A stretch of DNA of 64,000 bases, taken from assembly GCA_023432225.1 (NCBI GenBank), contig JAEYUW010000045.1, positions 186,001 to 250,000 of the forward strand, given 5' to 3'. Shown piece by piece: positions 36,256 through 44,945 of this stretch (positions are counted from its first letter, which is position 1; each line of letters opens with the position of its first letter). The position numbers and the translations under genes were made by a program. The notes below the pieces were generated by a model that did no database searches, had not been told where the DNA came from, and was given only the letters and a program-made list of their open reading frames with translations. This DNA is from Verrucomicrobiota bacterium. GTDB taxonomy: Bacteria > Verrucomicrobiota > Verrucomicrobiia > Opitutales > Opitutaceae.

Positions 36256-37325
36256 GGGGTGGCGTGTTTGGGCAGGCTGGGGAGGCGGGGGGCGGGGACT
36301 ATCTCGCGGTCTGGCTCGCCGAAGTCGGGCGTGCCATCGGCCCGCCAGCGCACGGGCTGTACGCGGGTGTTGCGATTCGGGTCGCGCAGCGGATCACCGT
36401 CGACCTCGCGGAAATTGCGCGCGTGATAGACGATCAAGTCCGTCACGCCGTCCTCGGCGACGGTGAAGCAGTGATGTCCGGGACCGTAGATGCCGTGCGC
36501 CTCGCTGGTGCGGAAGACGGGTTCGGGCGACTTCGTCCACGACTTCGGATCGAGCAGGTCGGCGTTCTCGTTGGCGGTGAGCAGGCCGACGCAATACTCC
36601 GCGCCGGTGCCGGCGGCGGAGTAGGTGAGGAAGATGCGGCCGTTCTTCTTCAGCACGACGGGGCCCTCGTTGACAGCGTAGCGAACGCGCTCCCAGTCAA
36701 ACTCGGGCTTCGTCAGCAGGACGGCAGGACCGCCGAGTTTTGTCGGTGAGGCGAGCGGGGCGATGTAGACGTTGGAATTGTCCTTCGAGGCCGGCCCCTT
36801 TTGCGCCCAGATCAGGTAACGCTGGCCGCGGTGCTCGAAGAGGGAGGCGTCGAGCGCGAAGGATTCCCAGCCGGTGTCGAATTGGCCGCGCTCGATCCAC
36901 TCGCCTTCGAGGGGATTGGCGGCGGAGTTTTCGAGGACGTAGAGGCGGATATTCCAGATCTTCTCCGCCTCGCCGGCGGCGAAGTAGATGAACCACTTGC
37001 CGTCGAGGTGGTGGATCTCCGGCGCCCAGATGTGCGCGCCCATCGGGCCGGTGGCGTGCTTGCGCCAGATGACTTTCTCTTCGGCGGCGGGTAGCTCCGC
37101 CAGCGTGCGCGCGCGGCGGAGGACGAGGCGATCGTATTCGGGCACGGTGCCCATGAAGTAATAGTAGCCGTCGCTGTGTTTCAGAATGTGCGGATCGGCA
37201 CGCTGAACGATGAGCGGGTTGGGCAGATCGGCCGCAGCGGGTGGCTGAGCTGCCGTAACCGCGGCGCCGCCGAAGGCGCCGGAAACAAACGAAAGACACA
37301 AAAAAAGCAGAGCGCGGAGCGACAT
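36252..37325 (-). CDS. GH43 family glycosidase
   Basis: 357 residues with signal peptide (MSLRALLFLCLSFVSGAFGG). The five-bladed propeller shows RADPHILKHSDGYYYFMG (general-base Asp), AHIWAPEIHHLDGKWFIYFA, WESFALDASLFEHRGQRYLIW and NEGPVVLKKNGRIFLTYSA (acid Glu region). Most likely an exo-acting alpha-L-arabinofuranosidase or beta-galactosidase of the type often paired with GH35. A palindromic operator-like site lies about 73 bp upstream. Confidence 0.9.
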   Translation of the reverse strand: MSLRALLFLCLSFVSGAFGGAAVTAAQPPAAADLPNPLIVQRADPHILKHSDGYYYFMGTVPEYDRLVLRRARTLAELPAAEEKVIWRKHATGPMGAHIWAPEIHHLDGKWFIYFAAGEAEKIWNIRLYVLENSAANPLEGEWIERGQFDTGWESFALDASLFEHRGQRYLIWAQKGPASKDNSNVYIAPLASPTKLGGPAVLLTKPEFDWERVRYAVNEGPVVLKKNGRIFLTYSAAGTGAEYCVGLLTANENADLLDPKSWTKSPEPVFRTSEAHGIYGPGHHCFTVAEDGVTDLIVYHARNFREVDGDPLRDPNRNTRVQPVRWRADGTPDFGEPDREIVPAPRLPSLPKHATP

Positions 37326-37392
37326 GGTAGGCAGTGAACGATTCCAGAGATCAGTTAAAAGGCGGGGCAAATCGCCGAGCGCGCCTCGGCCG

Positions 37393-37417
37393 GTTTGTAA
37401 CATAATACGTTACAAAC
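37393..37417. promoter_or_regulatory. Operator-like palindrome upstream of GH43-GH35
   Basis: GTTTGTAAC and GTTACAAAC form perfect 9-bp arms around a 7-bp AT-rich spacer. The central 15-mer at 37398-37412 is TAACATAATACGTTA, matching the motif TRRCNTAWYASGYYA also found near 44500, 44547, 51208 and 51254. It lies in the 137-bp gap upstream of the GH43-GH35 operon. Confidence 0.75.
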
Positions 37418-37462
37418 TGGCTCGGGGCGCAGTGGCCGCGGGCGGGAGCGTCCTGGGCGTTT

Positions 37463-40441
37463 TCATGGAGTGGCGGGCGTGAGCGCTTCGTAGAATTCGA
37501 TTTCGAGGAGGCCGAGTTCGCCGGCGCCGACTTTTTCCTCGCCGGTGGTCGCGTTGCCTTGGTCGACCAGTTCGGTGATGCCGGCAAAGGCGTCGCGGGC
37601 TTCGCTGCCGCCGAGGACTTCGATCCGGACGGTGCGGCCTTCGCGCGGTTTCAAAGGCAAGGTCACGTAGCCGAGACTGCGCGGCGTGACACCGCGCCAG
37701 ACTTCGAGTCCGTCGACCGAAATGCGCAACGGATAGCTGCGCGCGCGGAAACCGGCGGTCTTCATCGTCACCTCGGTGAGGGTCGCAGCGTGCGCGAGCT
37801 CGAAGGTGATCGGCTGACGTCCGCTCCAGGCGGTCGTTTCGTTGTCGTCGCAGGCGAGCGCGGGATTACCGCCGTCGGTGGCGGTGACGTGCGCGACGGG
37901 CACGGCGACGCGGGAAACTTTGAAGGCAGGCGTCTTCGGCGTTGGGCCGCGGTCGAGTTGGCCCGGCAAGGCGGCGGCGGCTAAATCGCGCGACCAGCCG
38001 CCGGCGTCGACCGTCACGGGGCGTGAAACGAGTTCGACTTGCGCGGGAGCGAGACCGGCAGAGCGAGCGGAGACGACGATGCGGCCCGCCTCCGGTGTGG
38101 TGCGCACGAGCACGCGGTTGACGCCACCCTCGACCGGCAGCGAGCGGGCGAGAACGAAGTTGTCCGGGCCTTGGGCGATGCCGCCGCGCCATTCGGCCGG
38201 ACCGCTGAGTTCGAAATCGACGAGGTTGAGCGCCGTGGGACAGCGGCGGCCCTCCGCATCGACGACTTCGACGTCGACGAGCGCCACGTCGGCGCCGTCG
38301 GCGCGCAGGCCGCCGGAACCGGTCGTCGGCGTGAGCCGGAGTGCAGCGGGTTCGCCGGCGGTGACGTGCGAGGCTTCGCACACGCGAGCGCCGCTCGCGT
38401 CGTAACCGATGGCGGTGAGCGTGCCGGCCTCCCACGTGACAGTGGGGAAGGTGAAAAGAAAACGCGCACGCGGCTCGGCGCGGCCGAGCGAGCGGCCGTT
38501 GAGGAGGAGTTCGACGGAGGCCGCGCTGGAGACGACGTGCACGGGCTTCACGGTGCCGGGAGTGTAGTTCCAGTGCCCGAGAATGTGTGCGCGCGGTTTT
38601 TCGACGTCCACCCAGCCGTCCCACATCACTTGGTGCGCGAAGAAGCCGTCCTTAGGGAGGCGCATGGCGTCGACTTCGCCGCTGCGGCGGTAGTTTTCGG
38701 CGCCGCGGTGGTGCGTGTTCGTGTCGGAGAAGACGATGTTGAGTCCGCCGCCGTTGACGCGCGTGCCGGTGCCGGGCCGCTCGCGCCAGTAGTCGTGCCA
38801 GCGGAGGACGTTTTCGATGGCGTGTGCGTCCTGGTTGCGGTTGTAGACGGCGGCGTTCTGGCCGTTGTAGAGCGGACCGTCGCCCTCCTTGTGGAAGGGC
38901 GGTGAGAATTCGTCCCAGAATTTGCGAGCGCCTTCGTCGCGGGAATACTCCGTCTGAAACAGCGGCAGGCGCGCGCTCTTGTTGATGTAGAGCATCTCGC
39001 CGCCCCACTCGGCGTGAGCGCTGGCGAGCATCTCGCGTGCGCCCATGGCCCGGCCGCCGTGCGGGTCGTAGAAGTCGCGCAGGCGGACGAGTTCGCGCAT
39101 GTGTTCCTCGTCGATGCCCTTGTTGCCGCCCTCGTAGAAGACGACGCTGGGGTTGTTGCGGTTGTAGATGATCGCGTCGCGCATGAGCTCGACGCGCATC
39201 GCCCAGGTGCGGCCTTGGGCGTCGTTCTCGGCGTCGCCGGCGGGCATCAATTGCATGAGGCCGACGCGATCGCAGGACTCGACGTCCTGTTTCCACGGCG
39301 TGACGTGCATCCAGCGGACGGTGTTGGCGCCGCTCGCGACCATGAGGCCGTTGCTGTAATCGCTCAGCCACGGCGGCACCGACAAGCCCAGCGCGGGCCA
39401 CTCGTTCGAGGTGCGTTGCGCGTAGCCTTTGATGTGAATTGCACGGTCGTTGAGGACGACCATGCCGTCGCGGAATTCGGTTTTGCGGAAGCCGGTGCGC
39501 GTGCGAACGGCGTCGACGACCTGGTCGTCGATCTTGAGCGCCGTCGTGACGGTGTAGAGGTAGCCGTAGCCCCAGCTCCAGAAGTTCAGGCCGTCGACGC
39601 GCGCGGAGGCTTTGGCGATCACGCGGCCGCGCGGTGGCGCGGTGAACGGACCGCCGGAAAACTGCTTCACGATCCGGCCTTCGCGATCCTCGATCGTCAC
39701 CTCGTAGGTGAACGTGCGCGCTTCGCGCGGCTCGAAGCGCACTTCGGATTCGGCGTGGATCGTTGCGCTGCGGCCGGCGATGTCGAAGTCCGTCGCGTAA
39801 ACGTAGACGCCGGTGGTGCCGAGGTGCGAATAGAGCGGGAGAGTTTGGTAGAGTGGGCCGGCCAGATGCAGGCGGACGTTCTTCGGGATGCCGCCGTAGT
39901 TGGCGTTGAAGTTCCGATCGCTCCACTGGAAGCGCGCGTTGGAAACCGCCTCGCGCACGTCCCACGAATTGTCGGTGCGCACAGCGAGCACGTTGACGGC
40001 GGGGGCGGGCTTCACGAGGGCGCTGAGGTCGAAGCCGACGGCCATCACGCCGTTCTCGTGGCGGCCGAGGCGCTGGCCGTTCAGCCAGAATTCGCCGAGG
40101 TGGCGGACGCCCTCGAACTCGACGAAGACCTTGCGGCCGGCCTCACCGGGCGGAAGGACGAAGCTCTTGCGATACCACGCGATGCCGGTCGAGTGATCTT
40201 TGATGTCGCGACGGAACGCGTCGTCCTCGTTCCACGCGCGCAGGAGCGTGACGGATTTCCACGCCGAATCGTCAAAGCCCGGCTCGTGCGCGCCGGCCGG
40301 ATCGCCGACGTGGAGTTTCCAACCCGGGTTGAAGTCGAGCGTCTCTCGCGTCGCAGAGGCCGAGTCGGCCAAAGCGGAACACGCGAAGACTGCGTGAACG
40401 GCTAGAGTGAGCACCGTAGCGACCGAACGAAGAAAACGCAT
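37463..40441 (-). CDS. GH2 family protein with Lys at the usual acid/base position
   Basis: 992 residues from MRFLRSVATV with a signal peptide (to about ALAD). Sugar-binding domain (LDFNPGWKLHVGD, WYRKSFVLPPGEAGRKVFVEF), Ig-like domain, TIM barrel, and C-terminal beta domains with Ig-like and F5/8-like segments (ETTAWSGRQPITFELAHAATL). The nucleophile is clear (FQTEYSRDE, E498). Where most GH2 enzymes have Gly-Asn-Glu, this one reads FYEGGNKGIDEEH: K441 follows the Asn, and E437 is four residues before. It may use another acid or be of altered activity. It is 137 bp upstream of GH43 and 157 bp downstream of GH29. Confidence 0.88.
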   Translation of the reverse strand: MRFLRSVATVLTLAVHAVFACSALADSASATRETLDFNPGWKLHVGDPAGAHEPGFDDSAWKSVTLLRAWNEDDAFRRDIKDHSTGIAWYRKSFVLPPGEAGRKVFVEFEGVRHLGEFWLNGQRLGRHENGVMAVGFDLSALVKPAPAVNVLAVRTDNSWDVREAVSNARFQWSDRNFNANYGGIPKNVRLHLAGPLYQTLPLYSHLGTTGVYVYATDFDIAGRSATIHAESEVRFEPREARTFTYEVTIEDREGRIVKQFSGGPFTAPPRGRVIAKASARVDGLNFWSWGYGYLYTVTTALKIDDQVVDAVRTRTGFRKTEFRDGMVVLNDRAIHIKGYAQRTSNEWPALGLSVPPWLSDYSNGLMVASGANTVRWMHVTPWKQDVESCDRVGLMQLMPAGDAENDAQGRTWAMRVELMRDAIIYNRNNPSVVFYEGGNKGIDEEHMRELVRLRDFYDPHGGRAMGAREMLASAHAEWGGEMLYINKSARLPLFQTEYSRDEGARKFWDEFSPPFHKEGDGPLYNGQNAAVYNRNQDAHAIENVLRWHDYWRERPGTGTRVNGGGLNIVFSDTNTHHRGAENYRRSGEVDAMRLPKDGFFAHQVMWDGWVDVEKPRAHILGHWNYTPGTVKPVHVVSSAASVELLLNGRSLGRAEPRARFLFTFPTVTWEAGTLTAIGYDASGARVCEASHVTAGEPAALRLTPTTGSGGLRADGADVALVDVEVVDAEGRRCPTALNLVDFELSGPAEWRGGIAQGPDNFVLARSLPVEGGVNRVLVRTTPEAGRIVVSARSAGLAPAQVELVSRPVTVDAGGWSRDLAAAALPGQLDRGPTPKTPAFKVSRVAVPVAHVTATDGGNPALACDDNETTAWSGRQPITFELAHAATLTEVTMKTAGFRARSYPLRISVDGLEVWRGVTPRSLGYVTLPLKPREGRTVRIEVLGGSEARDAFAGITELVDQGNATTGEEKVGAGELGLLEIEFYEALTPATP

Positions 40442-40572
40442 CGAGGGAGTGGGGTTGAGGCAGACGTGACCGGCTCGGATTCTTGGTTCGATCACGGTGC
40501 GGGTTCGAGCCGTTGAAAAGGCGGACCGTCGGAGTCGTGTTAGCGGGCGCGCGGGTTATCGCGGCGATGTGG

Positions 40573-40594
40573 CCGCGAGAAGGTTTCTCGGCGG
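40573..40594 (-). terminator. Hairpin after GH29
   Basis: CCGCGAGAA pairs with TTCTCGGCGG around GGT, with one bulge, starting 5 bp beyond the GH29 stop. No T tract follows, so this is a weak terminator or RNA-end stabilising hairpin. Confidence 0.4.
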
Positions 40595-40598
40595 TCGG

Positions 40599-42266
40599 TC
40601 AGCGCAGGTGAACTTTGAAAACCACCGTGTGCGCATCCGGCGGCATGTCGCCCGGTTCGATTTCGAGCGCATCGGCCGAGCGCGTCCAACGCAGCGCGGC
40701 GGACGCGCCGAGGCGTTCGATCGAGGTGATCTCGCGATCCAGCAACGCCGCGGTGGTGCCGAGCGAGGGCAGCGAGATTTTGTGCTCCGGACGGCCGAGC
40801 ACGATGGCGTAGAGCACGTCGCCTTTCGTAGTGTAGCGGACGTCGTCGGCGGTGAACGGCTTGCCTTTGCCCTCGTTGAAACCTTGTGCGGTCAGCGCGA
40901 CACCGGCAGAGGCGGGGCCTTCGCCGAAGATTTTCCAGGGACGGGTGCCGAAGATCGCCTCCTGGTTCACGTCCATCCATGTCGCAATGCCTTCGACGAT
41001 GGCCAGCTCCTCGTCGTCGATGGTGCCGTCGCCGCGCACGGGCACGCTGAGCAGCAGGTTGCCGTTCTTGCTCACGACGTCGGCTAGCGTTTGCACGATG
41101 GTCTTGGCGCTCTTGTAGCGCTTCTGCTCGTAGATCGAACGATTGTAGTGCCAGCTGCCGAGGCAGGTGTCGGTTTGCCAAGGCTGCGGTTCGATCACGT
41201 TGCTTTGGCCGCGTTCGATGTCCCAGACCATGCAGCGGCGCTGTTGCTCATCGAGGATCTTGCCGAAGAGCACGGCCTCGAGTCGGCCATGGTGGCGCGC
41301 GACGTTCGAATTGTAGAAGTGCGCGGCGATCTTCAGTCCCGCGTCGCTCACAGGCCACAGGGGAAGGGCGGTGTCGTCGAAGTAGAGGAGATCGGGTTGG
41401 TAGCGGTTAATGAGATCGATCGTGCGGTTGTAGAATCGCTCGCAGTAGGCTTGGTCGGGTTGCGAGACGCCGCCGTCCCAATGCCAGCGGTGGTGGATCG
41501 AACTGAGCTCGCCGAAGTTCGGACTGGGCGCGTGGCGCTGCTCGTAGAGATCCTGCGGGTCGAGGCCGTCCCACCACTGGCCCTTGCCGTCGGCGGCGGT
41601 GAGCTTGCCGTCGTAGGGCACGCCGGCGAGCGGACCGGATCGGTCGGAGCCTTGGGCCACCTCATACCAACTCCAGGCGTGCGCGGCGTGCACGCTCACG
41701 CCGAATTTCAGGCCGTGCTTGCGCGCCGCAGCAGCCCAGCCGGCGATGAGATCCTGACGGGGGCCAATACGCACGGAGTTCCACGGCTGGTATTTTGAGT
41801 CCCAGAGATCGAGGTTGTCGTGATGGTTCGCGAGGGCGAAAAAGTATTTCGCGCCAGCGCGGCGATAGAGCGCGACGAGTTTTTCCGGATTCCAGTTTTC
41901 GGCCTTCCAGCGGTGAATGACGTCCTTGAAACCGAATTGCGACGGGGGGGCGTAGTGCTCGCGGTGCCATTTCCCTTGTCGGTGATCCTCGGCGTAGAGG
42001 TGGCGGGCATACCAGTCGCCTTGTTCGGGCTCACACTGTGGACCCCAGTGCGCCCAAATACCGAACTTCGCGTCGCGGAACCACTCGGGCACCTGGTATT
42101 GCTCGAGCGACTGCCAAGTGGGAGCGAACTTGCCGGAAGCGATCGGCTCGCGCTGAGTGTCGACGATGACTGTCGGCGTGAGCGTCGAGGGGATGAAGGC
42201 CGCGACGGAGAGTGCGGGCGCGGCGAAGGCTAGCGGAAGACACAGGCGCAAAATCGCGGAGTTCAT
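40599..42266 (-). CDS. GH29 alpha-L-fucosidase
   Basis: 555 residues from MNSAILRLCLP with a signal peptide. The barrel shows WFRDAKFGIWAHWGPQCEPE, KYFFALANHHDNLDLWDS and the nucleophile region LLYFDDTALPL (D297/D298), all typical of GH29. KNGNLLLSVPVRGDGTID is the usual end-of-barrel motif. It would remove alpha-L-fucose from arabinogalactan or RG side chains. It is the last gene of the minus-strand run that begins at GH115 (66 bp after GH105). Confidence 0.95.
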   Translation of the reverse strand: MNSAILRLCLPLAFAAPALSVAAFIPSTLTPTVIVDTQREPIASGKFAPTWQSLEQYQVPEWFRDAKFGIWAHWGPQCEPEQGDWYARHLYAEDHRQGKWHREHYAPPSQFGFKDVIHRWKAENWNPEKLVALYRRAGAKYFFALANHHDNLDLWDSKYQPWNSVRIGPRQDLIAGWAAAARKHGLKFGVSVHAAHAWSWYEVAQGSDRSGPLAGVPYDGKLTAADGKGQWWDGLDPQDLYEQRHAPSPNFGELSSIHHRWHWDGGVSQPDQAYCERFYNRTIDLINRYQPDLLYFDDTALPLWPVSDAGLKIAAHFYNSNVARHHGRLEAVLFGKILDEQQRRCMVWDIERGQSNVIEPQPWQTDTCLGSWHYNRSIYEQKRYKSAKTIVQTLADVVSKNGNLLLSVPVRGDGTIDDEELAIVEGIATWMDVNQEAIFGTRPWKIFGEGPASAGVALTAQGFNEGKGKPFTADDVRYTTKGDVLYAIVLGRPEHKISLPSLGTTAALLDREITSIERLGASAALRWTRSADALEIEPGDMPPDAHTVVFKVHLR

Positions 42267-42332
42267 AGAGGGGAAGGACGGACGGGCGCGAGTGGGAGCG
42301 CGCCGCGAGGGAGCGGGCGCGTTCAAGCAGGC

Positions 42333-43763
42333 TCAGTGACGCGAGGGCGAAGGGGCGAATTGGACGGAGGCGTCGTTGATGTTGGCGGCGGCGCCTTTGC
42401 CCTGGCGCAGCGTCAGCATCTCCGCACCAGCGAGCAGCACCGGGCCGTAACCGTGCGCGGCGTAGACGCTCACGGGACGATAATAGTAGAACATCGGCTC
42501 GAAGCCCATGCCAGTGCCGACGCAGGTGTTTTCGACCTGGCCTAGCGCATTGACCTGCTGCGCGACGGCGTTCCAACCGAGCGAAACCATCGGGCCGTAG
42601 GCGAGCGGATCGAGCCAGCCGCGGTTGATGCCGCGCGCGATCGAGTAGACGAACATCGCGGACGCGGAGGTCTCGAGGTAGGAATCGTTGCGATCGAGCA
42701 GCTGGTGCCAGAGTCCGGTGCGACCTTGCAGCGCGGCGAGGCCCGCGGCGTGTGCGCGATATTGCGCGAGCACGGCAGCGCGGCCTGGATGCTCTTCGGG
42801 CAAGACAGAAAGCAACTCGGTCATCGCGACGATCGCCCAGCCATTGGCGCGCCCCCAATGAAACGCGGGATGCGGCTCCATGTCTTGCACCCAGCCGTGG
42901 CGGTAGAGGCCGCGCTCAGGGATGAACATGCGGGAGGAGAATTGCAGGATCTGTTTCACGGCGTCGTCGAAATATTTCGTTTCGCCGGTGAGCACGCCCA
43001 TCTGCGCGAGCGCGGGCACGCTCATGTAAAGGTCGTCGAGCCAGAGCGTATCGTGGAGCGGTCGATTGCGCGCGAGCGTGCCGTCGGCCAGGCGCATCTG
43101 CTCCGTGTGAATCCACCGCATGTAGTTCTCGATCCACGGGCGGAGCAACTCGGGTTCGAGGCCGGCGCGCGCGGCTTTGATGAACGCGGCGCACATCGAG
43201 CCGGAATCGTCGAGGCTGCGCGGCGCGAGCACGGCGCGGAGGGCGAAGGCACGTGCCGGGCCAGCGGCGGGTTGCTCGGTCGGCGGCGGAAGCGACTTCA
43301 GGTGATTGGCCACGGTCGCGATGGCGTGAACGCGGCGCGCCACGTAATCGCGGTAGCGGGCGTTCCCGGTGGCTTCCGCGACGTGCAGCATGCCAGCGTA
43401 GGTGACGCCCCATTCGTAGCTCGTGAGCAGAAAATCGGTGCGTTCGAAACCGACCCGGCCGGTGAGATGCGTGAGGTCGGTGACCGGCGTGCGCGAACCG
43501 TCATCGGCGATTTGCACGACTTTTATTGGTGTCGCTTGCTCGAGGTAGTCGGCGATGCGCACGAGCACTGCGCTGATTTCGGACGGCTCGGCGGGTTTGT
43601 AGGGCGTGGGGTAAGCGGGCGCGACTCGGCCGGCGAAGATTTGCGCGGCCTGTGCGTCGGTGGTGGCAGCGGTCGGCGCTACACTAGGTGATGGCGACGT
43701 AGGCGTGGTGGATTGCGCGAGCAGCGGCGTGGCACAGAGGAAGGCGGCGAACAGGGTGCGCAT
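42333..43763 (-). CDS. GH105/GH88-type unsaturated uronyl hydrolase
   Basis: 476 residues with signal peptide (MRTLFAAFLCATPLLAQ). The (alpha/alpha)6 barrel motifs are LDDLYMSVPALAQMG (catalytic Asp region), FHWGRANGWAIVAMTELLSV and SYLETSASAMFVYSIARGI. It is about 100 residues longer than the other GH105 here, with an extra N-terminal segment (residues 18-80). It would remove unsaturated glucuronic or galacturonic acid left by a lyase, matching the heparinase-II/III-like lyase two genes upstream. The gap to the upstream GH43-like gene is 22 bp. Confidence 0.9.
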   Translation of the reverse strand: MRTLFAAFLCATPLLAQSTTPTSPSPSVAPTAATTDAQAAQIFAGRVAPAYPTPYKPAEPSEISAVLVRIADYLEQATPIKVVQIADDGSRTPVTDLTHLTGRVGFERTDFLLTSYEWGVTYAGMLHVAEATGNARYRDYVARRVHAIATVANHLKSLPPPTEQPAAGPARAFALRAVLAPRSLDDSGSMCAAFIKAARAGLEPELLRPWIENYMRWIHTEQMRLADGTLARNRPLHDTLWLDDLYMSVPALAQMGVLTGETKYFDDAVKQILQFSSRMFIPERGLYRHGWVQDMEPHPAFHWGRANGWAIVAMTELLSVLPEEHPGRAAVLAQYRAHAAGLAALQGRTGLWHQLLDRNDSYLETSASAMFVYSIARGINRGWLDPLAYGPMVSLGWNAVAQQVNALGQVENTCVGTGMGFEPMFYYYRPVSVYAAHGYGPVLLAGAEMLTLRQGKGAAANINDASVQFAPSPSRH

Positions 43764-43785
43764 GGCGGTGAGTTTAGTGAACGGG

Positions 43786-44934
43786 TCAGGATTGAGGCGG
43801 AACGAGGTCGACGAAGGTCGGCGCGTCGCGGTCGCACGAGAGCACGCCGTCTTTTTCTTGCAGTTCGACGACTTGGATCGAGCTGCGACGAAGATCGAGC
43901 GAGTCCTTGTCTTCGGGCTTGATCGTGCCGGCGCGGCCAGGATGGGTGAAGTAGAACAGGAACGCGCGTTCGCCGCTGACGACCACGCCGGGATGCCCGC
44001 CGTTCACGCCGTCGTCGGCGCCGCGGCCGGGCGTGGCGAGGAGGTTTTCCGTCTGCGCCGTCCAGGTGGCGAGGTTGTCGGAACGATAGACGCCGAGGCC
44101 GCGCCAGAGATCGACGAGCATCCAATAGCGACCGCGCCAGGAGAACACGAAGGGACCTTCGCCGGGGCGCTCACCGACACCGGTGCATTTGCCGTGGTCG
44201 GTCCACGTGAACAGATCCGTGCTGTCGGCGTAGTAGATGGATTTGCGATCGCGCTCGTTGTTATACCAGAGGCGCCAGGTGCCGTCGGGCAGTCGGTGCA
44301 CACCGGCGTCGATCACGCGGTCGGACGACAAGGCGAGCGTCGAACGGTAGGTCCAGCGGCGCAGGTCCGTGCTCGTGAGGTGCACGATGCGGCGCGGGTG
44401 TTGCCAGGTTTCGAACACGCCTGGCACCACGGTGAGAAACATGTGGTGCAGCGCGCTGACTGATGCCGGTGCGCCGGGTGCCTCGTGGCGTATTACGTTA
44501 CTTTGCGCGTCATGCTCTCCTCGGAGGGGCGTGGAGGTGTGACCTGATAGGTTACTTTGGGCTTGGGCGGCGGTGACGATTTCTGGCGCCCAATGCGTCG
44601 AGGTTTCGGCGGGGCCGCCGACTTCGGGTGGGAGATCGATTTCAGCGATGCCGACGTAAGTCCACGTCGTGCCGCGATCGCGCGATTCGGCGATGCCGAT
44701 GCGCGTGCCGTGCACCCACGCGACGCCGGACAGGCCGGGGACATTGGCGCGACGGTTGGTGTAGAACATCCACCAGGCTTGCGCGTCTGGATTCCAGACG
44801 ACGACGGGATCGGCCGCGCCGTCGAAGATCGGATCGCGAAAGAGCGGTTTCGGCGCGGGACGCGGCTCGCCCCCGAATGCGTCGAGCGCTGTAAACGCAA
44901 CGAGCGTGAAGAGTATCGAAGTGAGCAGACGCAT
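43786..44934 (-). CDS. GH43-like propeller glycosidase with in-frame repeat insert
   Basis: 382 residues from MRLLTSILFTL with a signal peptide. Propeller motifs: GAADPVVVWNPDAQAWWMFY, THWAPEIV, RVIDAGVHRLPDGTWRLWYN and GEGPFVFSWRGRYWMLV. Between APEIV and HHMFLTVVPG, where relatives usually have a short loop, lies an insert of about 38 residues made of two 18-residue repeats beginning AQSNLSGHT and AQSNVIRHE. The DNA of these repeats carries two operator-like palindromes. Function is inferred as an exo-glycosidase of unknown specificity. It is 11 bp downstream of the heparinase-like gene and 22 bp upstream of GH105. Confidence 0.8.
   Translation of the reverse strand: MRLLTSILFTLVAFTALDAFGGEPRPAPKPLFRDPIFDGAADPVVVWNPDAQAWWMFYTNRRANVPGLSGVAWVHGTRIGIAESRDRGTTWTYVGIAEIDLPPEVGGPAETSTHWAPEIVTAAQAQSNLSGHTSTPLRGEHDAQSNVIRHEAPGAPASVSALHHMFLTVVPGVFETWQHPRRIVHLTSTDLRRWTYRSTLALSSDRVIDAGVHRLPDGTWRLWYNNERDRKSIYYADSTDLFTWTDHGKCTGVGERPGEGPFVFSWRGRYWMLVDLWRGLGVYRSDNLATWTAQTENLLATPGRGADDGVNGGHPGVVVSGERAFLFYFTHPGRAGTIKPEDKDSLDLRRSSIQVVELQEKDGVLSCDRDAPTFVDLVPPQS
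44485..44562. repeat. In-frame tandem repeat carrying two operator-like palindromes
   Basis: Two 24-bp copies (44485-44508 and 44539-44562) are 18/24 identical and exactly 54 bp apart. Each holds a 15-mer of the TRRCNTAWYASGYYA class on the minus strand: TAACGTAATACGCCA (44486-44500) and TAACCTATCAGGTCA (44540-44554). Both are within the GH43-like coding sequence. Confidence 0.7.
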
Positions 44935-44945
44935 GTGCGAAGAGG

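Noticed and set aside
34120..36426. A 768-codon open frame antisense to GH35
   Set aside because: Low-information Gly/Ala/Arg composition, no motifs; GH35 on the other strand has complete catalytic motifs.
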